Source: Aneurinibacillus sp. Ricciae_BoGa-3 (GTDB lineage: Bacteria > Bacillota > Bacilli > Aneurinibacillales > Aneurinibacillaceae). Taken from it: a stretch of DNA of 64,000 bases. A program made the position numbers and the translations under genes. The notes under the pieces are model-generated. The model did not search any database and was not told where the DNA came from. It saw nothing but the letters and a program-made list of their open reading frames with translations. Location of the stretch: positions 372,001 through 436,000 of the forward strand of contig NZ_CP116888.1 of assembly GCF_028421645.1 (NCBI RefSeq). The letters are read 5' to 3'. Below, piece by piece: positions 8,115-17,946 of the stretch (position 1 is the first letter of the stretch; each line of letters starts with the position of its first letter).

Positions 8115-10040
8115 ATGGGATTGTTCAATAAAAAAAGTAAACAAGCTACACAAGAATTAACCATTGATACAGCTAAATCATCCGCCTCAACTGCTTCTCA
8201 GAATGTGTTGGGGAAGGGAATTAGAAGTGTAAAAGACCTATTTGCACCTCCTTCCTTTGATAGAAGCCAAGAGGACAACTTGAAAGTAGGGAATAAGTTC
8301 GTACGTTCTTTTGTTCTGAATGGTTATCCTTCATCCGTTTCGGTAGGTTGGCTAGACAACCTGTTTAATTACGATGGAGATATGGATACAGCCATTTATG
8401 TAGAACCTGCTGATGAACGTACCGCACTCGATGAATTAACGGCAAAAATTACGCAGTTTGAAGCACAGCTTTCTCTTGAAGTGCAAAAGGGTAACATCAA
8501 AAACGTTACTCGTTTGAGAAATACAGTTTCTCAATTGTATGACCAGCGGGAGCGACTGGAGCAAAACTACGAAAACCTATTCCATATCGAAATCTTAAGC
8601 AACCTGTATGCCAGTTCAAAAGAAGATTTAGATAAGCAGACAACAAAACTGGATAACAAGTTGAAGGGAAGAAAAATTGACTTGATGCCAGTTTATTTGA
8701 GACAAGATGATGCTTACAAGAGTGTTCTTCCATTTGGTAAAACGTACATCACCGATATGTTTCGCAATTTCAACTCTGGGGCATTAACGGCTTGTTTTCC
8801 TTTCTACAACAGTGAAATCAGTCATAAAACGGGTATATTCTGCGGTGTTAACTTAGCCACGATGACACCCGTATTGATTGACTTCTACGATAGGAGCGTA
8901 CTGAATAACTCCAATCTAACGGTGTTCGGACAGGCTGGTTCTGGGAAGACATTTTTCGTCTCGCTCTTAACTTTACGTTCTGCATTAAAAGGCGTACGCA
9001 CTGTAATAATCGACCCTGAAGGCGAATACTTCAAGCTAACCAAAGCCGTCGGGGGAAGTCACATCTATATTGCACCAGATTCCGATACCCGAATTAATCC
9101 ATTCGACCTAGAAGAGGAGGAATTAGAAAAGGGTGTAAAAGAGGTGAAAATTAAAGACAGGGTAGCAGACGTTCTCAACCTGATTGCGGTTATGGCAGGT
9201 GGATTGTCTGCAGAACAAAAGAGTATTGTGTCTTATGTCATTACGGAACTCTATGAAGATAGAGGCTTTACGGAAGACCCGAAATCTCTTTATGTAACAG
9301 ACCTTTATCTGGATGAAGCAACGGGCGAATTCTACCATGATGGTATGAAAAAACCTATGCCAACGTTCACTGACTTCCACATCAAACTTGAAGAATATGC
9401 GCAAACGGAAAACAACCAGGAAATTTTGAGACTGGCAAACGCCTTAAAAATGTTTAGAAAAGGTGGGGTTTATGATTTGTTTGATTGCCAAACATCTTCT
9501 GACCTTACAGACTTCAAAAATGCTTCCATTGTGACATTCGATATTTCCCGTCTGGAAGAAAGTGTACTTCGACCTATCGGTATGTATATTGCCCTTTCTT
9601 GGACATGGGAGAAATTCATCAAGAAAAATCCCCATATCAAAAAAAGAATTGTAGCAGACGAAGCCTGGATGTTGGTAAACAAGGGGATGGCTGGACATGA
9701 ATATACCGCTACATTCCTTGAAAACTGTGCAAGACGGATTCGGAAACGGAATGGTGGACTTCTGGTAGCCTCCCAAAACTTCGTCGAGTTTGCCGACAAC
9801 CCACAAGGAAAAGCCGTTTTGACCAACACCGTTGTTAACATCTTCTTAAAACAAGATGCAACCGATATTGATGCAGTTCAGGATACGTTTAAGCTATCTG
9901 ATGGGGAACGAAACTTCCTTCTTGGAGCCAAACGAGGCGAGCTTCTTATCAAAATGAACGGAGAAAGCTCCGTAGCATTCGCACTTCCATTTGATTATGA
10001 GAAGGAATTAATCTCTAGAGCCTATGTAAGTAAAGATTAA
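8115..10040 (+). CDS. virB4: VirB4-family type IV secretion ATPase
   Basis: 641 residues. Walker A is FGQAGSGKTFF at about residue 275, followed by IIDPEGEYFKL and a Walker B at about 510 (KRIVADEAWML), then the RRIRKRNGGLLVASQN segment typical of VirB4/TraC. The ATPase powers substrate transfer and pilus assembly at the inner face of the membrane. It is shorter than most Gram-positive VirB4 proteins, consistent with part of the N-domain being in the preceding gene. Site GGAGGAATG before ATG 8115; 15 bases from the previous stop. Confidence 0.93.
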   Translation: MGLFNKKSKQATQELTIDTAKSSASTASQNVLGKGIRSVKDLFAPPSFDRSQEDNLKVGNKFVRSFVLNGYPSSVSVGWLDNLFNYDGDMDTAIYVEPADERTALDELTAKITQFEAQLSLEVQKGNIKNVTRLRNTVSQLYDQRERLEQNYENLFHIEILSNLYASSKEDLDKQTTKLDNKLKGRKIDLMPVYLRQDDAYKSVLPFGKTYITDMFRNFNSGALTACFPFYNSEISHKTGIFCGVNLATMTPVLIDFYDRSVLNNSNLTVFGQAGSGKTFFVSLLTLRSALKGVRTVIIDPEGEYFKLTKAVGGSHIYIAPDSDTRINPFDLEEEELEKGVKEVKIKDRVADVLNLIAVMAGGLSAEQKSIVSYVITELYEDRGFTEDPKSLYVTDLYLDEATGEFYHDGMKKPMPTFTDFHIKLEEYAQTENNQEILRLANALKMFRKGGVYDLFDCQTSSDLTDFKNASIVTFDISRLEESVLRPIGMYIALSWTWEKFIKKNPHIKKRIVADEAWMLVNKGMAGHEYTATFLENCARRIRKRNGGLLVASQNFVEFADNPQGKAVLTNTVVNIFLKQDATDIDAVQDTFKLSDGERNFLLGAKRGELLIKMNGESSVAFALPFDYEKELISRAYVSKD

Positions 10041-10072
10041 TTCTACTAAAAAGGAAAGGAGGTAGAAATCGT

Positions 10073-12904
10073 TTGAAAAAAATGTTGACCAAAAACATGA
10101 TAGGATTTGGTTTCCTTTTTCTATTCTTTTTATTGGTTCATCCATTTAAAGCCTTTGCACATGATGCCTATTTTTTTCAAGTCTTAATTGATGAAAATAA
10201 ATTCCAGTATCAGAGCAATGTCGTTCAAGACAATGTCTCTTATTTTCAAATGGAATCAAAGCATATTGAAGCCACTATGGGTAACTTTAAAAACGTAGCA
10301 AAGGATGAATTTATTGTTTCTCCACCAGCCGATGGTCAAGTATATAAGGATGCCAATACAGAAAACATGGGTACAAGTGCCATGCCCTACACGTTTCCTC
10401 CATACGGTTTAAGAAACTGGTATTTAAAGTCTCTTAACAATGCAACGAAAAACGATGTAGAGCGAGCTTATTATATTCAGAACACCTTAATGCCAGGATT
10501 AAATGATGCGTTAAAAATTCTCAATAATAACGCACCGTTTACCAATGTTCAACAACTGGTTGAGATGTCAAATAAACTTTCTACAGCCATTAAGAATAAG
10601 GGTGGAGTAGTTGGCAATTGGAGTGTTCTTGTTGGACAACGTGCCAGTTATAATAGCAACGAGCCAGATAAAGGAGGCATTACGAAAGATGATTATCTTG
10701 TCATCCGAAATGCATCCGCTGAATACGAATTTGTATACAAAGTACCAAAAGGGTATATGGCTCCGAAAACGGCAGACAACCCATTGTATTCCAAAGAATA
10801 TCAAGGGGATGTAACGTACTTCAACTGGAACATGATTATGTACCAAGGTAACTATGCTTTTCTTCAAAAGAAATATACCACACAAAACGCTGATGTCGTT
10901 TTAAAACCAGGTCCTCTTGAAAGTGCTGTATCTAGCATGTTACAAAGTACGTTCAACTCATTCCGTAACTTGCTAGGGTTATATAGCATAGGAGACTTGG
11001 TATTCAATAATGGTATTCGTGGTTCTCAAGCGTATACCTATGGCATTATGCCTAAAGCATGGGCAGATAAAGCAGTCTACTATCAATGGATTTTCCAGGG
11101 TCTTGCCTGGTCAATGATTGTCTTTGCCATTGTAAAACTCCTCATTCAGCGAAATCTTGCAACCATTAATACCTCCATGCGAGTTTCCTTAATTGAAGGC
11201 TTGCAAAATCTCATGATTACCGCCTTCATATTAGCCTTCATTTTTCCGTTTTTGAGTATGTTTATGGTGCTCAATCAGAAATTAGTTGGTGTTTTTGGAG
11301 CAACTGCCCCCGATTTTAATGACATGTCTGGAGTCAACAACTATTCCAGTGCGCTAGGTGCTATCATCCTGCAATTTTTCTATCTAATCGTAGACTTGTA
11401 TTTAAACTTCGTTTATATCATGCGTGCGATTACACTCTGTATTTTGATAGCAACCGCACCTATGTTTGTTGTATCGATTGCATTTGGTCCTAAGTGGCGA
11501 CAACTCTTTTCAACTTGGATGCGTGAAGTAATCGGGAATATTTTCTTACAAAGTTTCCACGCTTTTGCCCTTAGTCTCTTCTTTGCTCTTACAACCAGTT
11601 CTCGTGGAATTGAAGGAATGGTCGTTGTATTCGCCATGATTCCAATGACAGAGTTCTTTAAGACTTTAGTGATGGGACAAGGTGGCGGAATTGCACACAC
11701 GATGGGTATGTCTGCCTTAACAGCGGGAGCCACAGCAGTTGGTTCTGCAGTAGGTTCAACGATGGGAGCGAACAAAGCTAGACAATCTGCTAATGACAAA
11801 TCCAATACGGGTTCAACTTCTACTGGAAATGCCAATAGCCGAGAAGCTTCTACTCAAACAGGAGACATCGGCAACGTAGCAGGTAAAAGCGATAAAATTC
11901 GAGCCAACGCCAACAATGCATCTGCCATGAATAAATTGAATGCTCATAAAGAAACGATGGCGAACAAAGAGACGCCTATCCACATTGCTGATAATCACAC
12001 AAAAGATGGGCAAAAGACTATAGCCGAATATCAGTCGCAAGTCAAAGAATCAGATGGCAACAAAGCTAAAATTGCCCAAGTCATCCAAAACGGTATTACA
12101 AATGCAAGTGAGGGTGTAAAATCTGCAACAAATTCCGTAGCGAATAGTCCTATCACAAAAGTTGGTACAGGTGCTCTAAAAGCGGGTGTGGGCGTTATGA
12201 AGGCGGGATTAGGAGCAGGAACAGCGTTAGCTTTAGGTGGAGTGAATCCAAGTTTAGCTAAAGTGGGAGCGGCAAACATGGTATCTGGTTTCGGGGAGGC
12301 GAAACAAGGTTTGTCCCAAGCGGGTGCTGGTATGGTGGAGGGAATTAATGCAAAAGCGGAGTCATTCCTTTCCCATAATCTTTCCGCTGATACGCAACAG
12401 TACACTTCTACCTTACCGAACGGAGATATTCAAATTCATCGAAATGGTGAAGCCATGAGAAACGAGGGAATCCTTCGTGCAACGACTGATTCTTCGGGGA
12501 ATGCCGTTTATACGTATGACACGAGCAAGCTTTCACAACAAGAACGCATCAACCTCAAGGATACTGTTAGTGCCTTCAAATCACAAGATGAAACTCGAAT
12601 TCAACATTATAAAGACCAAGGTATTGAGCGTGTTTCACGAAGTGGTGAAGGTAGATTGATGGTTGCCTACAACAACGTTGGAAAAGAAAAATTAGGTATA
12701 AAATCGGTTCAAACACTTGGAGATGGACGAATTATCGAAACAAAAAGTCCAAATGCTCCAATGACTACACAAAGAACCATTAAGGTAGACCCGCCTAAAG
12801 CAAATCAACCTTCTCAGGCTAATCCAACGCCCACCCCAACAAAGACTTTTAATGCCAATGGTGTAAATAAAGCCAATACGGGTGGAAGACCTAACAAAAA
12901 TTAA
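10073..12904 (+). CDS. VirB6/TrbL-like multi-spanning channel protein
   Basis: 943 residues, TTG start with GGAGG ten bases upstream. Signal peptide 1-29 (ending KAFAH), a large extracellular domain (about 30-325), five or more membrane helices between about 335 and 530, and a long hydrophilic, Ala/Ser/Asn-rich tail (545-943) with repeated KAGVGVMKAGLGAG-like segments. This topology and its position after VirB4 fit the VirB6-like translocation channel of Gram-positive systems. The tail has no recognised domain. Confidence 0.8.
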   Translation: MKKMLTKNMIGFGFLFLFFLLVHPFKAFAHDAYFFQVLIDENKFQYQSNVVQDNVSYFQMESKHIEATMGNFKNVAKDEFIVSPPADGQVYKDANTENMGTSAMPYTFPPYGLRNWYLKSLNNATKNDVERAYYIQNTLMPGLNDALKILNNNAPFTNVQQLVEMSNKLSTAIKNKGGVVGNWSVLVGQRASYNSNEPDKGGITKDDYLVIRNASAEYEFVYKVPKGYMAPKTADNPLYSKEYQGDVTYFNWNMIMYQGNYAFLQKKYTTQNADVVLKPGPLESAVSSMLQSTFNSFRNLLGLYSIGDLVFNNGIRGSQAYTYGIMPKAWADKAVYYQWIFQGLAWSMIVFAIVKLLIQRNLATINTSMRVSLIEGLQNLMITAFILAFIFPFLSMFMVLNQKLVGVFGATAPDFNDMSGVNNYSSALGAIILQFFYLIVDLYLNFVYIMRAITLCILIATAPMFVVSIAFGPKWRQLFSTWMREVIGNIFLQSFHAFALSLFFALTTSSRGIEGMVVVFAMIPMTEFFKTLVMGQGGGIAHTMGMSALTAGATAVGSAVGSTMGANKARQSANDKSNTGSTSTGNANSREASTQTGDIGNVAGKSDKIRANANNASAMNKLNAHKETMANKETPIHIADNHTKDGQKTIAEYQSQVKESDGNKAKIAQVIQNGITNASEGVKSATNSVANSPITKVGTGALKAGVGVMKAGLGAGTALALGGVNPSLAKVGAANMVSGFGEAKQGLSQAGAGMVEGINAKAESFLSHNLSADTQQYTSTLPNGDIQIHRNGEAMRNEGILRATTDSSGNAVYTYDTSKLSQQERINLKDTVSAFKSQDETRIQHYKDQGIERVSRSGEGRLMVAYNNVGKEKLGIKSVQTLGDGRIIETKSPNAPMTTQRTIKVDPPKANQPSQANPTPTPTKTFNANGVNKANTGGRPNKN

Positions 12905-12907
12905 ACA

Positions 12908-12940
12908 CACACTCCCTCTTCAAAAAAGAGGGGGTGTCTT
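12908..12940 (+). terminator. Hairpin terminator after virB6-like gene
   Basis: ACACTCCCTCTT (12909-12920) pairs with AAGAGGGGGTGT (12926-12937). The T-tract is short, so read-through into the next transfer gene is possible. Confidence 0.6.
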
Positions 12941-13030
12941 ACATTCGTTTTTTATCCAGTTATGTAAATAACATTATCACATATTATTTGTAGCTAAAAT
13001 TGATAGGTTTACACGAAAGGAGGGCATAGC

Positions 13031-15691
13031 TTGAACGAAGAGCAAAATCAAAATAGGGGTGATGATATCTCCCAAGATGTGACAAAACAAGCGGGTAAAG
13101 CAGGTAAAGAAGTTGCAGGTAAGGTAGGAAATGCCGTTAAGAAAAAGGTAATAGATGCAGGTAAAAAGGCGTTGCAAGAAGTGGGGAAAGTGGCAGTAAA
13201 AGCAATCATAAAATCCCTGATTGTCCTTGCTCCTTATTTAGCCGTCATCCTCATTGTCTTATCTGTCATTGTGTCAGGTTACTATATTTTATTTGAAACA
13301 AGAGGAACGCAACAAGAATACACCTTTAAACAAGCTACCCAAAACCAAGACAACATGATACAAGACAACAAAAACAACCTAACCTACATGCAAACAAAAG
13401 GTGCGCAAGATGGAACAGGTCAATTGAGTTCGGAAAACGGTCAAATCAAAGAATTTTACGGTCACTTTTCTCAAATTTCCTATTGGCAAATCCCTATTGA
13501 TGATACCACCAATCAAAAATTAAAGAATTATGATGGCGGGGATTTTCATGATTATTATTGGAAAGAGCAAGCGTTCAATCTAAATTCAAACTTTCTCTTT
13601 TCGTTAGATGAATACATGTATCAAAACAAATTTCGTTACCCCGAACAATTTGTAAAACCCGTCAACTATGACCCTCAAAAGTTAACCTTAAAACCTTTAA
13701 CCGACGAGCATTATCTTGTAAATGTTCTATCAAAAGAATATGGAGATGACGGAAAAGAAACAGGAAATAAAATAAAATCCGTTGCGGATTATGGAATTGC
13801 TTCAGTCTTTAAATACAAAAAGGACGTTCAACTTCACTTTGTAGAAGGCGATTACTATCAAAGAGATGTCTGGGATAAGGAAAATGGTCTTCATCAAGAA
13901 GCCTATACAGAACATTACAAGGATAACTTAGAGGGGTATCCAAAAGACATTTTTCTCATGACAACGGCTGTGACTTTTCAAGGAACCCATAATTACACCT
14001 ATGAAAATAAAACACAACAAATTGATACCCTAAAAGCTGGTAAATCACCAAACAAACACACAGATTTTATTAAAATTCTTTACGGTTATGCCTACCCATG
14101 TGACAAATGTGAGCCAATCCCTCTATACAAATACAGAAAAGGTGCGGTGTATGAAACCATTCCTGTTCAAAAAGAGGATAAATTTGAAGACGCAGGACAG
14201 CGTTATTTGAAGGATTACCTCTACAACTTTCAAAGCTTTATGCCTAAAAGTGTTATGACCGATTTCAACTTTGATAAACGAGTTGGTCAAATTAACAATT
14301 TCGATATGAATTTAGGCGGAAGTATAAAATCTGATTCCTTTGCCGCCGCCGCAAAATATAAGGATGATGCAATCAAATACGGCGCGATGTATGGAATTGA
14401 CCCTTATATCATCATTGCGATGATAGCACAAGAATCAAGTGGTAAAGCGGATGTCGCAGGTGGACTTATGCAATTGAGTGGTCATCCTGATGGTGAGGTC
14501 TTATCCGCTACCCTTGCAGATGGACAAACAAAGAGTAGTATAACTATCCAAAATTCACAAATCAATAATGCTGATTACGCTGTTCATGTGGGTGTGGCGG
14601 AATTAAAGTCTAACCTAGACAGATACCACGATTTACTAAAAGCTATCACAGCGTATAACATGGGCAATATCGATGGAATTAAAAACAGACACCCAGAAGC
14701 TTGGAATTCTATACAGTGGATGAACTACCGAGAGGAACAAAGACTTCATAATGGTGAAAGTGAAGGTCATGGTATTACCCATAGTGCAAGCTATAATTGC
14801 AATAAATCCATAGCTAATACAACAGGAATCATGTACGGAGATAGTTGTTATCTTGAAGATGTACTCAGATATTATGCGGGAAATGACCCGAATTTAAAGG
14901 CATTGGCAAATCACAGTGGAAAAGCTCCTGCCACTGATGGAGGATTCCTTTCGAGTATTGGAAATTACGCTTCAAGTTTCATGAACTCAGTTGTAAGCAC
15001 CGTTTCAAGCTGGTTTCATACGTATAAAAATGACGAACCACATATAAAATATGACCATCCTGCAGGTGGAATGGAGTACGAGTGGATTTTAAAAATGGCA
15101 ACCGCTATGAACCATGCAACCCTATTCTCCAAAACGGATGACATCAGTAATTTAGACTTATGGCAACCTGTTGCAGGACAATCTTTATCCAATCCAACTT
15201 TAGATGGTCAACAACTACTCGATTTAATAGCTGATGCAAAAGGTTTTCAGCCTCCTTTAAATGACCCACATCCTGTAGTAACCTCCCCGTATGGTAATCG
15301 TGATAATCCGAATGCTCACGGTTCAACAGAACACCATCCAGGAATAGACCTTGGCTGTAATGACGGAACGAAAGTTTATGCAACGGGTGACGGTGTGGTA
15401 ACAAAGACGGTCAGTGATAACTCTTATGGCGGATATGGAAATGTGGTCATCATCAAGCACAGTGCTTCCTTACAAAGTGTGTATGGTCACGTAATGACGA
15501 TTTATGTAAAAGAAGGTGAGCATGTGCAGAGAGGACAATTGATAGCATTGAGTGGTCATGCTGGAAACTCGACGGGACCTCACCTGCATTTTGAATTGGA
15601 TAAATTGGACAATGGTAATGCCATTCCAATTGACCCAACGAGCGTTGCCATTAATCCAGCCGCTTTTAAAAACGCAAATTATCAAAAGTAA
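13031..15691 (+). CDS. VirB1-like lytic transglycosylase with C-terminal M23 peptidase
   Basis: 886 residues, TTG start after AAAGGAGGG. A charged N-terminus is followed by a membrane helix (about 65-92), a large unassigned region (95-430), an SLT-type domain (about 440-560; IIIAMIAQESSG with the catalytic Glu, then GGLMQLSG and AITAYNMG), and an M23 endopeptidase domain (about 755-880; HHPGIDLG with zinc ligands and GPHLHFE). It should cut both glycan strands and cross-links outside the membrane, making room for the transfer channel. Fused transglycosylase/peptidase proteins are common in Gram-positive conjugative elements. Confidence 0.92.
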   Translation: MNEEQNQNRGDDISQDVTKQAGKAGKEVAGKVGNAVKKKVIDAGKKALQEVGKVAVKAIIKSLIVLAPYLAVILIVLSVIVSGYYILFETRGTQQEYTFKQATQNQDNMIQDNKNNLTYMQTKGAQDGTGQLSSENGQIKEFYGHFSQISYWQIPIDDTTNQKLKNYDGGDFHDYYWKEQAFNLNSNFLFSLDEYMYQNKFRYPEQFVKPVNYDPQKLTLKPLTDEHYLVNVLSKEYGDDGKETGNKIKSVADYGIASVFKYKKDVQLHFVEGDYYQRDVWDKENGLHQEAYTEHYKDNLEGYPKDIFLMTTAVTFQGTHNYTYENKTQQIDTLKAGKSPNKHTDFIKILYGYAYPCDKCEPIPLYKYRKGAVYETIPVQKEDKFEDAGQRYLKDYLYNFQSFMPKSVMTDFNFDKRVGQINNFDMNLGGSIKSDSFAAAAKYKDDAIKYGAMYGIDPYIIIAMIAQESSGKADVAGGLMQLSGHPDGEVLSATLADGQTKSSITIQNSQINNADYAVHVGVAELKSNLDRYHDLLKAITAYNMGNIDGIKNRHPEAWNSIQWMNYREEQRLHNGESEGHGITHSASYNCNKSIANTTGIMYGDSCYLEDVLRYYAGNDPNLKALANHSGKAPATDGGFLSSIGNYASSFMNSVVSTVSSWFHTYKNDEPHIKYDHPAGGMEYEWILKMATAMNHATLFSKTDDISNLDLWQPVAGQSLSNPTLDGQQLLDLIADAKGFQPPLNDPHPVVTSPYGNRDNPNAHGSTEHHPGIDLGCNDGTKVYATGDGVVTKTVSDNSYGGYGNVVIIKHSASLQSVYGHVMTIYVKEGEHVQRGQLIALSGHAGNSTGPHLHFELDKLDNGNAIPIDPTSVAINPAAFKNANYQK

Positions 15692-15696
15692 ACAGC

Positions 15697-15723
15697 AAAC
15701 CCCATCATTGGATGGGGTTTCGC
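15697..15723 (+). terminator. Rho-independent terminator
   Basis: AAACCCCATC (15697-15706), loop ATTG, GATGGGGTTT (15711-15720). Confidence 0.75.
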
Positions 15724-15765
15724 TTTCTCGGATGTGGTTAAATTATAGCTTTAGTTTAAGATAAC

Positions 15766-15771
15766 TATAAT
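15766..15771 (+). promoter_or_regulatory. -10 box before the second pilin-like gene
   Basis: TATAAT at 15766-15771, 24 bases before the start codon region; the -35 (around TTATAG at 15743) is poor, so an activator or another sigma factor may be needed. Confidence 0.4.
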
Positions 15772-15795
15772 ATTAAAAACCAAGGAGGTGAAGGT

Positions 15796-16263
15796 ATGAA
15801 AAAAATCGGTTTATTGGTATTTATTCTATTATTAACTTTGTGCATGGGTGTTCCAGCCTTTGCGTCCACGACAAATACATTCTCCACTCAAGCGGTTGCG
15901 GGTATTGCACAACCACAAACCAACACACAATCGTCATCTCCAACGACTGCTACAAACGTTCCAAGTATACAACCTGCTGTAGATAATGCGGTAAAGATTC
16001 CTAAAGTATCCATCGACCAAGCTACCGCATGGGGTCAAAAGAAAGCGTACGATGTGGTTCATTTCTTGCAAAAAGTGATTGAACCTATTGCTATTATCTT
16101 TTTTATTCTTTGCGCTGTTATGTCAATGGCAGGCTCATTCGGCAACTCTCAATTGGTCGGAAGAGGTATGTGGGGTATGGCAATTTCTGTTGTAGTGTAC
16201 GCTGGTATTCTTTACGCACCAGAGTTAATGAATTTCACAGTAGGATGGTTAGCTTCTAAATAA
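15796..16263 (+). CDS. Second pilin-like (VirB2/TrbC-type) protein
   Basis: 155 residues after AAGGAGGTGAAGG. Signal peptide 1-24 (ending PAFAS), a Thr/Gln/Pro-rich extracellular linker, then two hydrophobic helices at about 90-118 and 125-152. Same layout as the protein at 6247. It is placed at the end of the transfer cluster and has its own terminator on each side. VirB2-type pilin or channel subunit is the best guess; the family is not certain. Confidence 0.65.
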   Translation: MKKIGLLVFILLLTLCMGVPAFASTTNTFSTQAVAGIAQPQTNTQSSSPTTATNVPSIQPAVDNAVKIPKVSIDQATAWGQKKAYDVVHFLQKVIEPIAIIFFILCAVMSMAGSFGNSQLVGRGMWGMAISVVVYAGILYAPELMNFTVGWLASK

Positions 16264-16295
16264 GGCTATCATCTGATAAATTGGATAAGACACTT

Positions 16296-16337
16296 AAAGA
16301 GTTTTGTGAGTGTAAATCATTTGCAAAACTCTTTTTT
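16296..16337 (+). terminator. Rho-independent terminator
   Basis: AAAGAGTTTTG (16296-16306) pairs with CAAAACTCTTT (16324-16334), then T-rich. Confidence 0.75.
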
Positions 16338-16446
16338 GATGTCAAAAAGCTCAAGAGGTGTCAACCATCTCGAAGTTATAAGTCGATAGAGGTAGCAACT
16401 ACAATATAAAACCAATAGGAATTAACTGAAAGGAGTCGATAACATT

Positions 16447-16641
16447 ATGTATGAGTATAAAATTATCAAAATTGAATTAAGTGGTATCTTCAATGCCACT
16501 CCGAAAGAAGAGTACACAAAAATCATTGCGGAATATTCCTCACAAGGTTGGCGATTGGTGCAAATTTTCGCTCCTGGAGTCGCTAATAACGGGTTACCTA
16601 AATTCTACGATGTCATTTTTGAACGAGCTATCCAAGCTTAA
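16447..16641 (+). CDS. DUF4177-like small protein
   Basis: 64 residues after GAAAGGAGTC. The pattern YEYKIIKIE, then YSSQGWRLVQIFAPG and FYDVIFER fits the DUF4177 family: a short beta-rich cytoplasmic domain of unknown function that is frequent on phages and plasmids. Followed by a weak hairpin at about 16652-16676. Confidence 0.75.
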   Translation: MYEYKIIKIELSGIFNATPKEEYTKIIAEYSSQGWRLVQIFAPGVANNGLPKFYDVIFERAIQA

Positions 16642-16749
16642 ATAGTTAACCATCATCCTATATCCATCTGATGTAGGATTTTCTTTTGTTTAAAGGTTTT
16701 ATTTTTTCCATGCTTGGCATGCGATGAAAAACATTCTGCGTTGTATGGT

Positions 16750-16851
16750 AACGTTTCTTATTTTGATAGGTGTATTAATGGGGTAGACCTCTCAACACTT
16801 CTATTGGAAGTTTTCAAGCTATTTTCTATCAAAATGCGTTGGACTTTTTTT
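16750..16851 (+). ncRNA. Structured intergenic RNA candidate
   Basis: The 333-base gap after the DUF4177 gene has no credible gene, but holds a long-range stem: TTTTGATAG (16761-16769) pairs with CTATCAAAA (16826-16834), extended by AACG (16750-16753) with CGTT (16837-16840). Inside are smaller stems, GTGT (16770-16773) with ACAC (16795-16798) and CTTC with GAAG around TATTG. A T7 run follows at 16845-16851, as in an intrinsic terminator. Could be a small RNA or a cis element. No promoter is obvious. Confidence 0.4.
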
Positions 16852-16933
16852 CGCAATATATAGGTTTATGTTTTCCGAAAGTTGTAGAACCGAAAAATCC
16901 TTGACAGATAAGGAATCTCGCTCCTTTTCATAC

Positions 16934-16965
16934 AAAAAAAGAAGCAAGAATAACTCGCTTCTTTT
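16934..16965 (-). terminator. Terminator for the minus-strand gene at 16975
   Basis: AAAAGAAGCAAG (16937-16948) pairs with CTCGCTTCTTTT (16954-16965) with one mismatch; the A-run at 16934-16940 is the U-tract on the minus strand. Confidence 0.75.
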
Positions 16966-16974
16966 CGTGTTGCA

Positions 16975-17688
16975 TTATTTATTCATGTTCATTTGAACTC
17001 CCTGTGATTGCAGAAACTTATATAAGCCCCGCATAACAGGTTTGTATTGCTCTAATTCCGTTTTTAGTTCTTGTATTTGTTGCGTTAATGATTCAGTTTG
17101 TTGGTTTAATTGTTCCTTAGCATACTGAGAAGCATGGAAGCTATGAATATGCGACATCACTACAATCGCAAATTTTTTAAAATCATCGTCTTGAAGCGGA
17201 ACTCGTAGGGATTCTTCTGGACGACCTTTGGGTACGATTAATCCCGTTTCATTTTCTTCTCCCGCTCCGTACTCAGCAGATAAAATCCAGGGAGCCTTAT
17301 CACCAGGAGTGATTTTGAATTGGCGAGATAATGACTTGCCATCAGGACGTGCTTTGTCACGGTTTTTAAGGTTTTCGGCAGAAATGCCACCTAAATCCGT
17401 ATAAATCTCTTTTGCGAATCTATAGTTTCCTTTTTCTTTTGCTTGAATGGCTTCCTGTGCCAGCTTAGACATTTTTCCCGACAGAATGTCATTAGCAAGT
17501 ACCATAAACTTATGAATGTCAATGTAAATCGGAAGATTCTTTGTGATTCTACTGTTTACTTCCGCATTCGTATTGTACTCCATGAAATTAATTTGCACTT
17601 TTCCAATGTTGAAGGCGTTGTTCATAACCTCCATAAATACGTTTTTTCCATCGAACCGAATAATTTGTTGTGGGTTTCTCTGTTTCAT
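16975..17688 (-). CDS. Unknown soluble protein with C-terminal coiled coil
   Basis: 237 residues, start supported by AAGGAGGAACAAC. About residues 1-170 form a mixed alpha/beta region with short conserved-looking motifs (KITPGDKAPWILSAEYGAG); residues 185-225 (ESLTQQIQELKTELEQYK) should form a coiled coil. No known family is recognised. It has a perfect-consensus promoter (17755-17783) facing away from the NucS-like gene, so it is probably well expressed. DNA binding or a structural role on the plasmid is possible but unsupported. Confidence 0.75.
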   Translation of the reverse strand: MKQRNPQQIIRFDGKNVFMEVMNNAFNIGKVQINFMEYNTNAEVNSRITKNLPIYIDIHKFMVLANDILSGKMSKLAQEAIQAKEKGNYRFAKEIYTDLGGISAENLKNRDKARPDGKSLSRQFKITPGDKAPWILSAEYGAGEENETGLIVPKGRPEESLRVPLQDDDFKKFAIVVMSHIHSFHASQYAKEQLNQQTESLTQQIQELKTELEQYKPVMRGLYKFLQSQGVQMNMNK

Positions 17689-17754
17689 TTTGTTGTTCCT
17701 CCTTAGTATCGTTCATGTGATGCGGTCTTTTTAAAACCCATCTGCTATATAGTT

Positions 17755-17783
17755 ATTATATGGTAGTAATTATAATTTGTCAA
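17755..17783 (-). promoter_or_regulatory. Consensus promoter, minus strand
   Basis: On the minus strand TTGACA (17783-17778), 17-base spacer, TATAAT (17760-17755). Both boxes are perfect. Confidence 0.85.
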
Positions 17784-17813
17784 TTATTTTTTACCACATA
17801 CCTATTAAATTAA

Positions 17814-17842
17814 TTGACAATAGTCAATACCCTACATATAAT
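17814..17842 (+). promoter_or_regulatory. Consensus promoter with palindromic -35, plus strand
   Basis: TTGACA (17814-17819), 17-base spacer, TATAAT (17837-17842). The -35 lies in TTGACAATAGTCAA (17814-17827), a one-mismatch copy of the recurrent palindrome. Divergent from the promoter at 17755. Confidence 0.85.
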
Positions 17843-17946
17843 GACTATATAAAATTTAGGTCATGCGATATTATACGAGACTCCGAAAGCAACTATTCAT
17901 TTCGTCCTTGTATACGTTGTCGTAAGAGAGGAGGTGACATACCACG

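Noticed and set aside
9444-9841. Open frames opposite the VirB4 gene
   Set aside because: Antisense shadows of a strongly conserved ATPase, without ribosome binding sites.
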